Shown in pieces: positions 31,705 through 41,061 of a DNA stretch of 64,000 nt (the first letter of the stretch is position 1; each line of letters starts with the position of its first letter). A model generated the notes under the pieces. It saw only the letters and a list, made by a program, of their open reading frames with translations. It ran no database searches and was not told the origin of the DNA. The stretch spans positions 5,518,001-5,582,000 of the forward strand of contig OZ241991.1 of NCBI GenBank assembly GCA_965204095.1. Direction: 5' to 3'. The translations under genes and the position numbers were made by a program. This stretch comes from JAPPLB01 sp965204095. Lineage in GTDB: Bacteria; Acidobacteriota; Terriglobia; Bryobacterales; UBA6623.

Positions 31705-32214
31705 GGATGGCTCCTTTGCTTGGCCATGGTCCAGTACTTTTGTTTGGGCTATTTCGCAATGGCTAGGAAAGCCGACCCGTAGCTATCATGGCACGGTTTT
31801 TCCTGTTTTCCTTCGATTTGGGGAATTAATTCATAATATTGTCAGCAGATAAGGGCCAATTGTCATACTAGATTCATTTCCTCACTTTACGATGGTGCTA
31901 CGGTGGGCAGGGGCGGTCACGCGCGGCCGGCTTGTCCGTGCGGGTCGGCGAGGCTTGGATTCACCGGCCGCGAGAGCGCACACACGACCTCCCGCGGACC
32001 GCTCCCCTTTTTTAGTCCGTCCCCCGCACGAAGATTCCCATGAGCAAAGCCGCCCGCCTCAAGCTGCTTGCCGTCCTCCGCTTGCAGCCGGAAGGTCAGT
32101 GCCCGGCCGCATTGCCACTTCCTCTTCGAACCGAGCAAGTGAAACTTCGCATCGGCGGAAACGCACAAGGTGATACTCTGTGGGAAAGCGGTCCCCCTAG
32201 GAAATCATGCCGTC
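31705..32214. other. divergent intergenic region between Cache genes
   Basis: Contains the conserved 90-bp element (31810-31900) described below. Otherwise no supported gene. A plus-strand frame from 32040 (MSKAARLKLLAVLRLQ) has no recognisable family and no clear ribosome-binding site. Confidence 0.5.
31838..31866 (-). promoter_or_regulatory. tandem direct-repeat operator candidate, copy 2
   Basis: ATTGTCAG (31838-31845) and ATTGTCAT (31859-31866), spaced 21 bp exactly as at 21331-21359. The flanking sequence (AAGGGCCA between them, TCCTCACTTTACGAT after) is also conserved. It lies 134 bp upstream of the five-Cache gene. Confidence 0.55.
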
Positions 32215-33228
32215 ATGAAACATCATCCCTTCTCATTGCTGATTCCCTTGATTCTGCTGGCCGCCGCTCCTGCTCTCGCCAGCCATCCGGACAGTGAAGC
32301 GCTGACTTGTGCGGATCGCTCCGTCAGCGCCAAGGCCGTGCGCACGACAGCGGACGTTCAGGCCTTCGTTCAGTGCGCCTACGAGTACGTCCGGGAAATG
32401 GGTTTTGAAGAGGCCCGGCGAGCCTTCCACGAAGACGAGCGTTGGCGAAGCGGTGCGTACTACGTCTTTGTCGACGAAGTGACATCGATGAGAGATGCGG
32501 CGCAGGCGCTGGTCTATCCCCCGGATCCAGCGCGGGAAGGGACGCCTTGGGGACCCTTCATCGATGCTTACGGCAACGACTATTTTCAGGAGCTGCATCG
32601 CATCCTGAGCAGCTTCGATGAGGGCTGGCTCTACTATTCCATCTTCAATCCGGACAGCGGAAACAATGATCCGAAAGCCTCGTTCGTCAAAGCAATCGAC
32701 TGGGACGGCACTCCGGCCGCGATCGGCGCGGGGATCTACCGCCGTGACTGGCCGGGCACCTGCAACAGCGAAGAGGTCAACGCCCTGGGCCTCGAGGACC
32801 GCCCTTCCAACGAGAGGCTGCAGGAGTTCGTCCGTTGCGCCGCCATGGAGCTGGAATCGAAAGGCTATTTCGCCACGATCACGCTGTCGACCGATCCACG
32901 TTGGAAGCAAGGCTCGATCTACTTGTTCGGCGTGGACACCTACGGCAGCGCGCTGTTCAGCGGCGATCCCGACAGCGGGCAGCCGGGAGCCGGTGCTTCC
33001 GAGCTGAACGACATGGTGGACGGCCCCTTCGGCGGCCGGGACGTGCTGAGTGTGGGCGACGCGTTCGGGGAAACCCTGCTGTACTACACGGCGCGGAATC
33101 CGGCCAACGGCGAGATGCAGCGCAAGGTGACGTTCGTCAAGAGGGTCGTGGTCTTCGGCCTGCCGGTGCTGATCGGAGCCGGCTATTATCCGGGCTATAA
33201 CCCCCGGCCTAGTCCCTTCCCCTTCTAG
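32215..33228 (+). CDS. secreted double-Cache protein, 337 aa
   Basis: Signal peptide MKHHPFSLLIPLILLAAAP.. then one double module homologous to those of the 993-residue neighbour: FVQCAYEYVREMGFEEARRA, YYVFVDEVTSM, YPPDPAREGTPWG, GWLYYSIFNPDSG, FVRCAAMELESKGYFA, FGGRD, VLIGAGYYPGY. The start ATG follows AGGAAATCATGCC. It is probably a secreted ligand-binding protein and divergently co-regulated with its neighbour. Confidence 0.78.
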   Translation: MKHHPFSLLIPLILLAAAPALASHPDSEALTCADRSVSAKAVRTTADVQAFVQCAYEYVREMGFEEARRAFHEDERWRSGAYYVFVDEVTSMRDAAQALVYPPDPAREGTPWGPFIDAYGNDYFQELHRILSSFDEGWLYYSIFNPDSGNNDPKASFVKAIDWDGTPAAIGAGIYRRDWPGTCNSEEVNALGLEDRPSNERLQEFVRCAAMELESKGYFATITLSTDPRWKQGSIYLFGVDTYGSALFSGDPDSGQPGAGASELNDMVDGPFGGRDVLSVGDAFGETLLYYTARNPANGEMQRKVTFVKRVVVFGLPVLIGAGYYPGYNPRPSPFPF

Positions 33229-33565
33229 CAGAGGCGCTCGCAGGGTATCTTCGGGGACGGAGCGGATGGTCTGTTGACGGGACCGTGGATATCGAGGTCG
33301 TGAGGATCAGCATGGCCGTCAAGGGGTGGGGCGTTTTCGAGCGGGACGCTCTGGGTGAGCAGGCCGGTGATAACGGCGAGAAACAGTCTCAAGCAGGCCG
33401 CCTCACCGCGATTTCCCGACTCCGGACGTCTCTTGCCGAAAAACTCCCCCCCAGGCAGCCCACAGGAGGCGTTTTCAGCCTTCGGGTGGACCCGAACTAA
33501 CTGGGGATTTGCGCTGGGGAAACGCGTTTGACGGGTTCTATTCCGGACTCGACATTGGGATCTGA
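33229..33565. other. intergenic with dispersed repeat
   Basis: No supported gene. It holds the first copy of the CCAGG...CTGG repeat at 33451-33505. Confidence 0.5.
33451..33505. repeat. 53-bp dispersed repeat, copy a
   Basis: Starts CCAGGCAGCCC, contains GAGGCGTTTTCAG and GGACCCGAACT, ends AACTGG. It is a diverged copy of the repeat at 33904-33956 and 63088-63140. Confidence 0.6.
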
Positions 33566-33835
33566 CTAGCGCCGCAGGCGCTCGATATCGATCACCTTGC
33601 CGCCGCGGCGGACGTCGGGAAGCGGCTCGCGCCGGCGAGCGGGTTCGGGATCGGTGAGGTCAAGCCTCTGCAGCTCGCGCTCGAGCCGGAAGGCCTCCTG
33701 CTCGACCTTGAGAGCGGCTTTCAGCACGGGGGCTTTGGGTCCCAACTGCCATCGCAGCCGAAAGGCGATCTCCTTGAGCCCGGCGTGGGCCTCGGCGGCG
33801 GCGGCGACAAGATCGAGTCGTTCATCCTCACTCAT
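33566..33835 (-). CDS. hypothetical helical protein, 89 aa
   Basis: Begins MSEDERLDLVAAAAEAHAGL, then KEIAFRLRWQLGPKAPVLKA and a charged helical tail (EQEAFRLERELQRLDLTD) ending DIERLRR. It is all-helical with no membrane segment. A truncated paralog lies at 62050-62211 (MSKEEYLDLVSGAAEAHSGL). Both sit near copies of the 53-bp repeat. No family recognised. Confidence 0.6.
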   Translation of the reverse strand: MSEDERLDLVAAAAEAHAGLKEIAFRLRWQLGPKAPVLKAALKVEQEAFRLERELQRLDLTDPEPARRREPLPDVRRGGKVIDIERLRR

Positions 33836-34072
33836 CGGCCCCAGCATAGCAGGGCGGCGGCCGTATTCCGCCTCCGGACGCCGGCGCCGGTAAAAACCCC
33901 GCGCCAGGAAGCCCGTAGAGGCGTTTTCTCGATCGGCCCGGACCCCAACTACCTGGGTTGTACGCCTTGAGAAACGCCATGGACGGGTCCTGTTGGGTCC
34001 CGTACTGCCCCTCGGAGCGGGGTAGGGAAGACCTTCCTCAGTCCGCCCGGAGAAACAGATGTTGGTGGCGTC
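33836..34072. other. intergenic with dispersed repeat copy b
   Basis: No gene. It contains the repeat at 33904-33956. Confidence 0.5.
33904..33956. repeat. 53-bp dispersed repeat, copy b
   Basis: CCAGGAAGCCCGTAGAGGCG ... GACCCCAACTACCTGG, exactly the same length as copy c at 63088-63140. CCAGG and CCTGG ends are inverted. It is preceded by AACCCCGCG in b and ACCCGCG in c. Confidence 0.7.
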
Positions 34073-34312
34073 TGTAAACTTCCCATTTGTGGCCACCGAA
34101 AACTGCACACTTTGCAGGTTGGCGGGAGCCAGTCTGCGTTCCACGATGTTGGCAGAACCAACAGCGAGGGGGTGGGACGAAGATGCACGGATGGGAGACG
34201 AGGATGCAGTTGAAGCACTACCTGGCGCGGGGAGTCTCGAAGACGGCGTTGGCGAGGCGTTTCGGGGTGAGCCGCCGGACCATCCCGTCCAGCGTAGTTC
34301 GTCGGCCCCCTT
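34073..34312 (+). pseudogene. IS21-family left end and IstA N-terminal scrap
   Basis: TGTAAACTTCCCATTTGTGG resembles IS21 termini. It is followed by a frame reading MHGWETRMQLKHYLARGVSK and TALARRFGVSRRTI, the IstA helix-turn-helix. The gene stops after about 35 codons, where an IS6-like remnant begins. Confidence 0.72.
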
Positions 34313-34329
34313 GGTGATACGCTGAGCGA

Positions 34330-34920
34330 GCGATTCCCCACCCCAGCTCGACCCACCACCCGATCGACAGGCTCCGCTTGGTGGTCGATGGTCCGTCAGA
34401 ATTGCTCGAAATCTTGGGCGGAAACAGGGAAGACTCGCTGACATCCGGTTCGTCGACGAGGTCTTCATCAAGATCCGCTTCCAGTTCTACGACTTCAGGC
34501 GGGCGCTGGATCAGGATGGTGGCCTGATCGATGTTCTGGTGACCCGCAATAGAGATCGTCGAGCTGCTGAACGGTATTTTCCTAAGGCCTTGAAGCATGA
34601 GGACAAACCACCCTGGCAGCTCGTGACCGGCAAGCTTCGAAGCGATCCGGTGGCTCGCCGAGAGGTCTTTCCATCGGTTCATCATCGCAGCGGTCCGTAC
34701 GAGAATCAGTGAGCAGAAGTCTCGCAGCAGCACACCCGCCAACGGGAACCCCAGGGGAGCCGATTCAAGTCAATGGTCCAGGCCCAGCTTTTCGCTTCCG
34801 TCCGTGGTGCGATTCAAAACCGGTTCCGTGTTGGCCGTCACCACCTAAGAGCCATCAATCATCGCATCCTTCGATCGAGAGCTTTTGTAGAGTGGCGGGA
34901 GGCGAGCTGTGCCTGTTGAG
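34330..34920 (+). pseudogene. IS6-family transposase remnant
   Basis: In three linked frames: WSMVRQNCSKSWAETGKTR, then VDEVFIKIRFQFYDFRRALD, GGLIDVLVTRNRDRRAAERY and LVTGKLRSD, then after TGA AEVSQQHTRQREPQG, RFKSMVQAQLFASVRGAIQN and WREASCAC. This matches IS6/IS26-type order (DEVF.KI...DQDG..DIL...TDKL...RAENSHQ.TR.RER). Frameshifts and a stop make it inactive. Confidence 0.75.
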
Positions 34921-35265
34921 CTGACATCTCGCTTGAGCTCAGTGTGTCTCAGCACCGCGTGTGGGCGGACAACTTGACAACGCCGGCGGGCCGATCGACT
35001 CCACAGCCTCGCCATGAGAAAGAAGCTTTCGAGGGGCGGGAACTGAAAGACCCTCTTGCTGTGGAGTCGGAAAAAGATCGGGCGGCATCCTCTTCGCGCG
35101 ATGGATCGCTGTGGAAGCAATGTTCTGCCGCGAAGCGCGAGACGACCAACGTCTGCTGCGCTTCGCGGTCGCCATGGCCCGGGCAAGACCTTTTGCTCCT
35201 CGACGAACTTGGTCAAGCGCCCTGTCGAAGAAGGGTTCGGAGTTACGATTCGAGACCTTCGGCTT

Positions 35266-35450
35266 CTAGCCTGCATTTCTCACCACGTGGCGAGATGAAG
35301 TTCGTGAGAGGGCCGTCAGGACGAGGCGCGCGCCGCTTGGCGCGCGCAGGCGTACTTGAACAGTACGTTGAGCACGGCAAGCAAGCGCAACGAAGTCCTG
35401 GCGGTCGTATCGCGTGCTTCGACCGTCGGGTGGTGAGAAATGCAGGCTAG
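35266..35450. mobile_element. 185-bp MITE with 21-bp perfect terminal inverted repeats
   Basis: Left end CTAGCCTGCATTTCTCACCAC (21 nt, one over the limit if extended; positions 35266-35286) is the exact inverse of 35430-35450. CTAG occurs at both outer ends. The interior has a GCGCGCGCC/GGCGCGCGC hairpin and no coding capacity. The terminus resembles the IS1380-like end at 63795-63814, so an IS1380-type transposase could mobilise it. Confidence 0.8.
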
Positions 35451-35618
35451 TGGATGGCCGCGCCTGGGGCGGGGAAAAGCCCTCTTTCTGTAATACCCCG
35501 GTGAGGAGGGCGGCCCCGATCGCCTTGGCCTGCTGCCGCTCAGACCCGTTTGGCGAGCCGCTGCCTCTGCTCCCGCAAACCGGCCCCGGCTGTTCGCCGG
35601 ATCGGTTGTGTTCCCCGT
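35451..35618. other. intergenic, no gene seen
   Basis: Short spacer between the MITE and the bactofilin gene. Nothing supported. Confidence 0.5.
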
Positions 35619-36200
35619 TTACTCGGTAACGCTGTCGGGACTGATCTTGCCGCCCGCTGTCTGGGGACCTGAGCTGAGCGTGGAGGCGCTTGGCGGACCG
35701 GATTTCGCTGCTGCCGCCGGCGGCGCCTTCTCGTTCTTTTCGGATTGCACGATGTCGATGCTGCCTCGAAATTCTGCGCCGTCTTCGGTAACGATTCGGG
35801 ATGTCACCAGATCGCCTGTGAGCGAGCCGGTCTTGCGGATCTCCGTCCTTTCGATGGCCCGCACCTTTCCTTCGAGGTGTCCCAAGATAAGGATCGAGCG
35901 CGCATTGACCTGTGCGCGAACCTTGCCGCTCTGATCGACCACCAGGGCGCTCTCGCCCAGATCGACCTTTCCTTCTACCTCTCCTTCGACATGTACGTCC
36001 TCGCTGCCCGTCATTTCACCCTTCAGCTTGATGGTCTTTCCGATCTTTGACCGGGGCCGCCCGGAGTGCTCGTCCAGGGGCGCCGGATCGGCGGTCGGGC
36101 GCGAATCGGAAGCTGGGTCCGTTCCGGCAGGGGACACCGCTGGGCCCTTGGCCGGCTCAGCAGTGATTGATGATGACGCTTCTTGTTTTCTTCTCAACAT
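35619..36200 (-). CDS. bactofilin (polymer-forming cytoskeletal protein)
   Basis: 193 residues. A disordered Pro/Ala-rich N-terminus is followed by the right-handed beta-helix core: GKTIKLKGEMTGSEDVHVEG, EVEGKVDLGESALVVDQSG, LILGHLEGKVRAIERTEI, GSLTGDLVTSRIVTEDGA, FRGSIDI. The tail is again disordered. This is the bactofilin pattern (DUF583). These proteins assemble into nucleotide-free filaments at the membrane and shape cells or position enzymes. The start was chosen at MLRRKQEA; longer frames upstream have poor composition. It stands alone here. Confidence 0.88.
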   Translation of the reverse strand: MLRRKQEASSSITAEPAKGPAVSPAGTDPASDSRPTADPAPLDEHSGRPRSKIGKTIKLKGEMTGSEDVHVEGEVEGKVDLGESALVVDQSGKVRAQVNARSILILGHLEGKVRAIERTEIRKTGSLTGDLVTSRIVTEDGAEFRGSIDIVQSEKNEKAPPAAAAKSGPPSASTLSSGPQTAGGKISPDSVTE

Positions 36201-36549
36201 GACGGTGCTCCCGGTTTCCGGAACTCTTGTGATGAAGACCTTTTTTCTCCGTTCATCAACTGCGGCGAGTCGCGCAGAACGCCGCCGCAGCCTATCGGGC
36301 GCTTCGGCCTCCGATGTGCGCGCCGGCCCTGATCCGTAAACAACCAGCATCGCATGTGATAGGGTATTTCGGGTGACCTCCACATAGACAATCGGCGTCA
36401 TTCGGTGTATTGCTTGTGACTTCCAGAGATTTGCAAGTTGTTTTCATCGACGCTGGCGCCTCGGAGCGTCCCGGGTCCGGCTCTTGGTTCGAGCCCGCGC
36501 GCTCTCGGGCGGAACGGCGTCATGCCGCGGATGCGGCGAGGGCCGGATC
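36201..36549. other. upstream region of the second kinase, shared with 42.53-42.69 kb
   Basis: No gene. The last 150 bp (from about 36396, GGCGTCATTCGGTGTAT) are nearly identical to the region before the shortened regulator gene at 42691, so promoter and gene were duplicated together. Confidence 0.6.
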
Positions 36550-38913
36550 ATGAAGAGTCCCGACGAACTCCATCGCGAGAACGAGACGTTGCGGGAGCGC
36601 ATCTCGCGGCTGAGCGCGGCCAGCGTGCGCATCAGCGCCAGCCTCGACCTCAACACCGTCCTGCAAGAGATCGTCGACAGCGCCCGCGCGCTGATCGGAG
36701 CGCGCTACGGCGCGATCGTGACCACCGGCGAGGACGGGCAGGTCCAGGACTTCGTCACCTCCGGCATCACGCCGGAAGAGCACCGCCAACTCGCTGCCTG
36801 GCCCGACGGACCGCGGCTCTTCGAGCACTTCCGGGCCCTGGTGGAACCGCTGCGGCTGCGGGACGTGTCCTCCTACGTTCAGTCGCTCGGCTTCTCCACC
36901 GAGCTGATCCGCTCGATGACCTTGCTGGGAACGTCGATACGGAACCGGGGCGCCCAGGTCGGCAACTTTTTTCTCGGAGAGAAGGAAGGTGGGTCCGAGT
37001 TCACGAGCGGAGACGAAGAGGTCCTGTTGCTGTTCGCGTCGCAGGCGGCCACGGCGATCGCCAACGCCTGCGTGCACCGGAGCGAGCAGCAGGCGCGGGC
37101 CGATCTCGAGGGCCTGATCGAAACCTCGCCCGTGGGCGTCGTGGTCTTCGACACCCGGACCGGCAATCTCAAGTCGTTCAATCGCGAGGCGAGGCGGATT
37201 GTCGAGAGCCTGCGCACGCCGGACATTCCCCTGGAGGAGTTGCCCAAGGAGGTCATGTGCCGGCGCGCCGATGGGCGGGAAGTGACCCTTGACCAGTTCC
37301 CGCAGCTGCAACAGATGAACGGCATCGACACGGTGCGCGCCGAGGAGGTCGTGCTCGCGGTCCCCGATGGCCGCAGCGTCACGACGCTGCTCAACGTCAC
37401 GCCGATCGCGTCGGCGGACGGCACGGTCGAATCGGTGGTGGTCACCTTGCAGGATCTGGCGCCGTTCGAGGAGCTGGAGCGCTCGCGGGCCGAGTTCCTG
37501 AGCCTGGTGAGCCACGAACTGCGCGCCCCGCTCGCCGCCATCAAGGGCTCTGCGGCGACCGCGCGCGGCGCCTCGCGTGTCCTCGATCCGGCCGAGGTGC
37601 GCCAGTTCTTCCGCATCATCGAGGAGCACGCCGACCAGATCGACGGCTTGATCGGAGATCTTCTCGATGCCGGGCGCATCGAGGCCGGCATGCTCAGCGT
37701 CGACCCCGAGCCCGCGGAAGTGGCCGCTCTGGTGGATCAGGCCCGCAATACCTTCCTGAGCGGAGGCGGCCGGCACACGCTGCGGATCGACCTTCCACCC
37801 GACCTGCCGCGGGTGATGGTCGAGAGTCAGCGCATCGTCCAGGTCCTCAACAACCTCTTCTCGAACGCCGCCCGGCACTCTCCCGAGTCGTCGCCCATCG
37901 GGGTCGCCGCGGCGCGCGACGGCGTTTTCGTCGCGTTCTCGGTGTCCGACGAGGGCAAGGGCGTGCCGCCGGATCAACTGCCGCACCTGTTCCGCAAGCA
38001 TGCCGCCCTGGCCGGCTCAGAGCAACAGGGCGGCGTCCGGGGAGCCGGCCTGGGCTTGGCCATCTCGAAGGGACTGGTGGAGGCCCACGGCGGTCGCATC
38101 TGGGCCGAGAGCGGCGGGGCGGGGCGGGGCACGCGCTTCACCTTCACGATTCCGGTGGCCGAAGAGGCCGTCGACCGCGCCGCGGCCGGCGTCGTGCCGA
38201 GCCGCGGCTCCGCTGCCCGGCAAGCGCGCGAGCCGGCACGCATCCTGGTGGTCGACGACGACCCCCTCACGCTGCGGTTCGTTCGCGATGCTCTCGCGGA
38301 GGCCGGCTACGCGTCGCACTTGACGGCCGAACCTGAGGAGATAGCCGACCTCGTCAAGACGCACCAGCCCCAGTTGGTCCTGCTCGACCTGCGGCTGCCC
38401 GGAAAAGACGGCATCGAGTTGATGCAGAGCGTTCCCGAGTTGGCCGCTCTGCCGGTCATCTTCATCTCCGCCTACGGCCGCGACGAGACGGTCGCCAAGG
38501 CCCTCAAGGCCGGAGCGGCCGACTACATCGTCAAGCCCTTCTCGCCGACGGAGCTGACGGCGAGAGTGCAGGCGGCCTTGCGCCAGCGGGCCGAACAGGA
38601 GCCCTTCCTGCTGGGGGATCTGTCCATCCACTACAAGCAGCGCCGCGTCACCGTCGCCGGCCGGCCGGTCGAGTTGACCCTCACCGAGTACGAGCTGCTG
38701 CGGCTGCTCTCGCTCAACGCCGGACAGGTGCAGACTTACGAGACCCTCATGAAGCAGGTGTGGGGCGGTTGGGACAGCCCCGGCACGTATCGCGTGCGCA
38801 CCTTCGTCAAGAAGCTCCGCCGCAAGCTCGGCGACGACGCGGGCAGGCCGGCCTACATCCTGACCGAGCGCGGCGTCGGCTACCGCATGCCCATGCCGGA
38901 GGACGACCCGTGA
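36550..38913 (+). CDS. one-protein two-component system, paralog of 18838-21192
   Basis: 787 residues with the same plan as the first kinase: coiled start MKSPDELHRENETLRERISR, GAF-like (about 35-175), PAS-like (185-305), HisKA with H322 (SHELRAPLAA), HATPase (NNLFSNAARHS, GAGLGLAI), receiver (VLLDLRLP, ADYIVKPFS) and OmpR-type winged helix (ELTLTEYELLRLL ... RGVGYRM). It has no membrane helix. The insertion context differs from the first kinase: the secreted-protein gene at 39706 follows, with a direct-repeat element between. A deletion derivative lies at 42691. Confidence 0.93.
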   Translation: MKSPDELHRENETLRERISRLSAASVRISASLDLNTVLQEIVDSARALIGARYGAIVTTGEDGQVQDFVTSGITPEEHRQLAAWPDGPRLFEHFRALVEPLRLRDVSSYVQSLGFSTELIRSMTLLGTSIRNRGAQVGNFFLGEKEGGSEFTSGDEEVLLLFASQAATAIANACVHRSEQQARADLEGLIETSPVGVVVFDTRTGNLKSFNREARRIVESLRTPDIPLEELPKEVMCRRADGREVTLDQFPQLQQMNGIDTVRAEEVVLAVPDGRSVTTLLNVTPIASADGTVESVVVTLQDLAPFEELERSRAEFLSLVSHELRAPLAAIKGSAATARGASRVLDPAEVRQFFRIIEEHADQIDGLIGDLLDAGRIEAGMLSVDPEPAEVAALVDQARNTFLSGGGRHTLRIDLPPDLPRVMVESQRIVQVLNNLFSNAARHSPESSPIGVAAARDGVFVAFSVSDEGKGVPPDQLPHLFRKHAALAGSEQQGGVRGAGLGLAISKGLVEAHGGRIWAESGGAGRGTRFTFTIPVAEEAVDRAAAGVVPSRGSAARQAREPARILVVDDDPLTLRFVRDALAEAGYASHLTAEPEEIADLVKTHQPQLVLLDLRLPGKDGIELMQSVPELAALPVIFISAYGRDETVAKALKAGAADYIVKPFSPTELTARVQAALRQRAEQEPFLLGDLSIHYKQRRVTVAGRPVELTLTEYELLRLLSLNAGQVQTYETLMKQVWGGWDSPGTYRVRTFVKKLRRKLGDDAGRPAYILTERGVGYRMPMPEDDP

Positions 38914-39705
38914 GGCCATCGCCGTCCCTGGCGGCATGCCCCGCCAACGCCGCTTCGCCGCGCCGACCGCTCCCTTGAAGAACCGGGCCTGCCGTCCGCC
39001 GGCCCCGAACGGACGATTTTCTTCAATAGGTCACCAAGATAACACAACATAGGCCCAATGGTACACCCCAAGTACACATCAAAGGTATGATAATGAATCG
39101 TATTGACTTGTTACACGTCAATGCGAGCGTGCGTGTCTTCAAGCACGGCTGAGGCCAGCGGTGCCATGCGCCCGTTGCGGCGCACCATCCATTCATACGG
39201 CTTCATGCCGAAGTTTGGCGGTTCGGTCATAGCCGCCACTCTTGCGCGAAGATTCCCCTTCGTCAGCGGGCCGCCCTTTCCGGCGGGTCCGCCGCCTGCA
39301 ACACCCTTTCATTTTCATACGGCGTCATTCCCGATGCGCGGGGGCGTCCCCATCGCCCCCAACCACCCACGGCCGCATGGGGCGGCCGGCGGCGGAGCGG
39401 CCCGCCGGGTCCGACGGGACCTGCGGTCCGGGCCGCCGCGCGAGAACGGCGAGAGGAGGGCCTGCCTAACGAAACCTTCCGTTTCTCTGTTTCACAACCT
39501 AAAAGAAATGAATGACGGTGGCGGGCCGCGTTCCGAGCGGGCCCGCCACTCACTCACCAATGCACTCATACGGCAGCACCCCGGCAGTGGTTCGCGAAAC
39601 ACGAGTCACGAATCACGGCCTTTTTCATACGGCATCATACCGATGCAACACCCCGGGCCGGTGGGTCGGCCCGATTCTTTTGAGTTCAAGTAAAAGGAGA
39701 AACAC
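38914..39705. other. 800-bp non-coding leader of the secreted-protein gene
   Basis: No supported gene. It holds the GTACAC direct repeats and TATTGAC palindrome (39061-39122) and four copies of a short CATACGGC..TCAT motif at about 39194, 39316, 39567 and 39626. Much of the first 250 bp is duplicated at 43558-43880. Confidence 0.6.
39061..39122 (+). promoter_or_regulatory. direct-repeat plus palindrome module, copy 1
   Basis: GTACAC at 39061-39066 and 39072-39077 (11-bp spacing). A TATGATAAT promoter-like stretch follows, then TATTGAC (39101-39107) facing GTCAAT (39117-39122). Eleven-bp direct repeats are the usual layout of OmpR/PhoB sites. Copies at 43705 and, inverted, at 58759. Confidence 0.6.
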
Positions 39706-41061
39706 ATGAAGTACCTGAAATTGAGTAGTTTGCTGGTTTTGAGTTTGCTGCTGCTCGCACCGTCGGCGCAGGCGGCGGTAACCTGCACCCTCGGCACCAA
39801 CCTCCAGGAAATCAGGATGGAGAGCGGGATGGAAGATCTGGAGGATCTCACCGTCTCGTGCACGTGGCAGGCAGGCGATATCGGCACGATAACCGCCCCT
39901 GCCGATGGATCCACTGCTACCCCCGCTACCGCTGACACCGCGGCATCTGGTCCCGAGTTCAACCTCGAACTGGATCTCAACGGCATGCTGAGCGAGGACG
40001 CCGATGCGCCCACGCTGATGCTCATGGACTTGTCTGCCACAGATGCTGCCGCTAACGCTGCTATCACCGGTGCTACCAAGATCACTGGCGTCGTCAATGA
40101 CGCGGGCTACCGGACACCCATGCCGGCGGGCGAAGCCTCCACCGATTCCGTGCTTTGGTCGGATATCGTCTTTCCCGCGACTTGGGAGGGTGCGACGACT
40201 GGAACCTTCAAGATTTCCGGCCTCTCCATCAATGCCTCCAGCGTGAATGACGACCGGCTTGAAGCGACGATGGTTTTGACCGGAACGAATATTGACACGG
40301 AAGACGACGCGGACATTGCGCGGATCAAGCAGGCTCTCGATCTGGAGTTCAGCGAGGACCACAAGGCTCAGAAGTTCAACGCTTGCGAACCGGGCGCCAA
40401 GACGATCAGCATCAACGTCATGGAGGGCTTCCGGAAGGCGTGGAAGTCGGGGAGCGATGCTAACGACATCCAGCTCATGAGCTCGTCGGGGAAGATCAGC
40501 GCCAGCGACACGGGCATCCTCGATATAGTGGCCGGCGAAAGCGGCGGTGACACGTTGGTCATCGACGTCTCCGGCGCGATGAATAACAGGGACGATTCCA
40601 CCGACCTCGCGATCAAGTTCGAGCCCGCGATGGGCGGCAGCGGGGACATCACCCTCAGCGCCATGATCCTTCCCATGCGGCGCACGGATGAATCGTTCGT
40701 GATGTCGAAGGAGCTCGTGGTCGGCAGCTTTGACGTCTGCAAGGGCGACAAGCTGTTCTTCCCGTTCGTCACCTCCATGTCGGGGTGGGACACCGGCATC
40801 GTGGTCGTCAACGACTCGAAGATCGCTGGAAGCTGCTCGCTGAACTGGGGCAACATGGATCTCGACGACGACGAGATGGAAGCCTTGTCCACGGTCGACG
40901 TGAAGGCCAAGGACCACAGGGCCTTCCTGGTGAGCTCGGAGCGCGGTGCTGACTACTCGGGGAGCGTGGGCGTGCAGTGCTCGTTCTCGAGCGCCACCGG
41001 CTACGTCTTCCTCAGCGATACGGCCAACGGCGTCGGCCAGGGTTACTTGGTCAACCCGTAG
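39706..41061 (+). CDS. exported protein of unknown function, 451 aa
   Basis: Clear signal peptide MKYLKLSSLLVLSLLLLAPS then AQAAVTC. AAAGGAG precedes the ATG. The mature part is acidic, Ser/Thr/Asp-rich and beta-like, with Cys pairs (AVTCTLG, TVSCTW; FNACEPG; DVCKGDK; GSCSLNW, VQCSFSS). The C-terminal third (FFPFVTSMSGWDTGIVVVND) resembles a domain common in secreted proteins of environmental bacteria. No enzyme motif is visible. Two terminators follow. Confidence 0.75.
   Translation: MKYLKLSSLLVLSLLLLAPSAQAAVTCTLGTNLQEIRMESGMEDLEDLTVSCTWQAGDIGTITAPADGSTATPATADTAASGPEFNLELDLNGMLSEDADAPTLMLMDLSATDAAANAAITGATKITGVVNDAGYRTPMPAGEASTDSVLWSDIVFPATWEGATTGTFKISGLSINASSVNDDRLEATMVLTGTNIDTEDDADIARIKQALDLEFSEDHKAQKFNACEPGAKTISINVMEGFRKAWKSGSDANDIQLMSSSGKISASDTGILDIVAGESGGDTLVIDVSGAMNNRDDSTDLAIKFEPAMGGSGDITLSAMILPMRRTDESFVMSKELVVGSFDVCKGDKLFFPFVTSMSGWDTGIVVVNDSKIAGSCSLNWGNMDLDDDEMEALSTVDVKAKDHRAFLVSSERGADYSGSVGVQCSFSSATGYVFLSDTANGVGQGYLVNP

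Noticed and set aside
36520..38001. 493-codon minus-strand frame
   Set aside because: Antisense of the second kinase gene.
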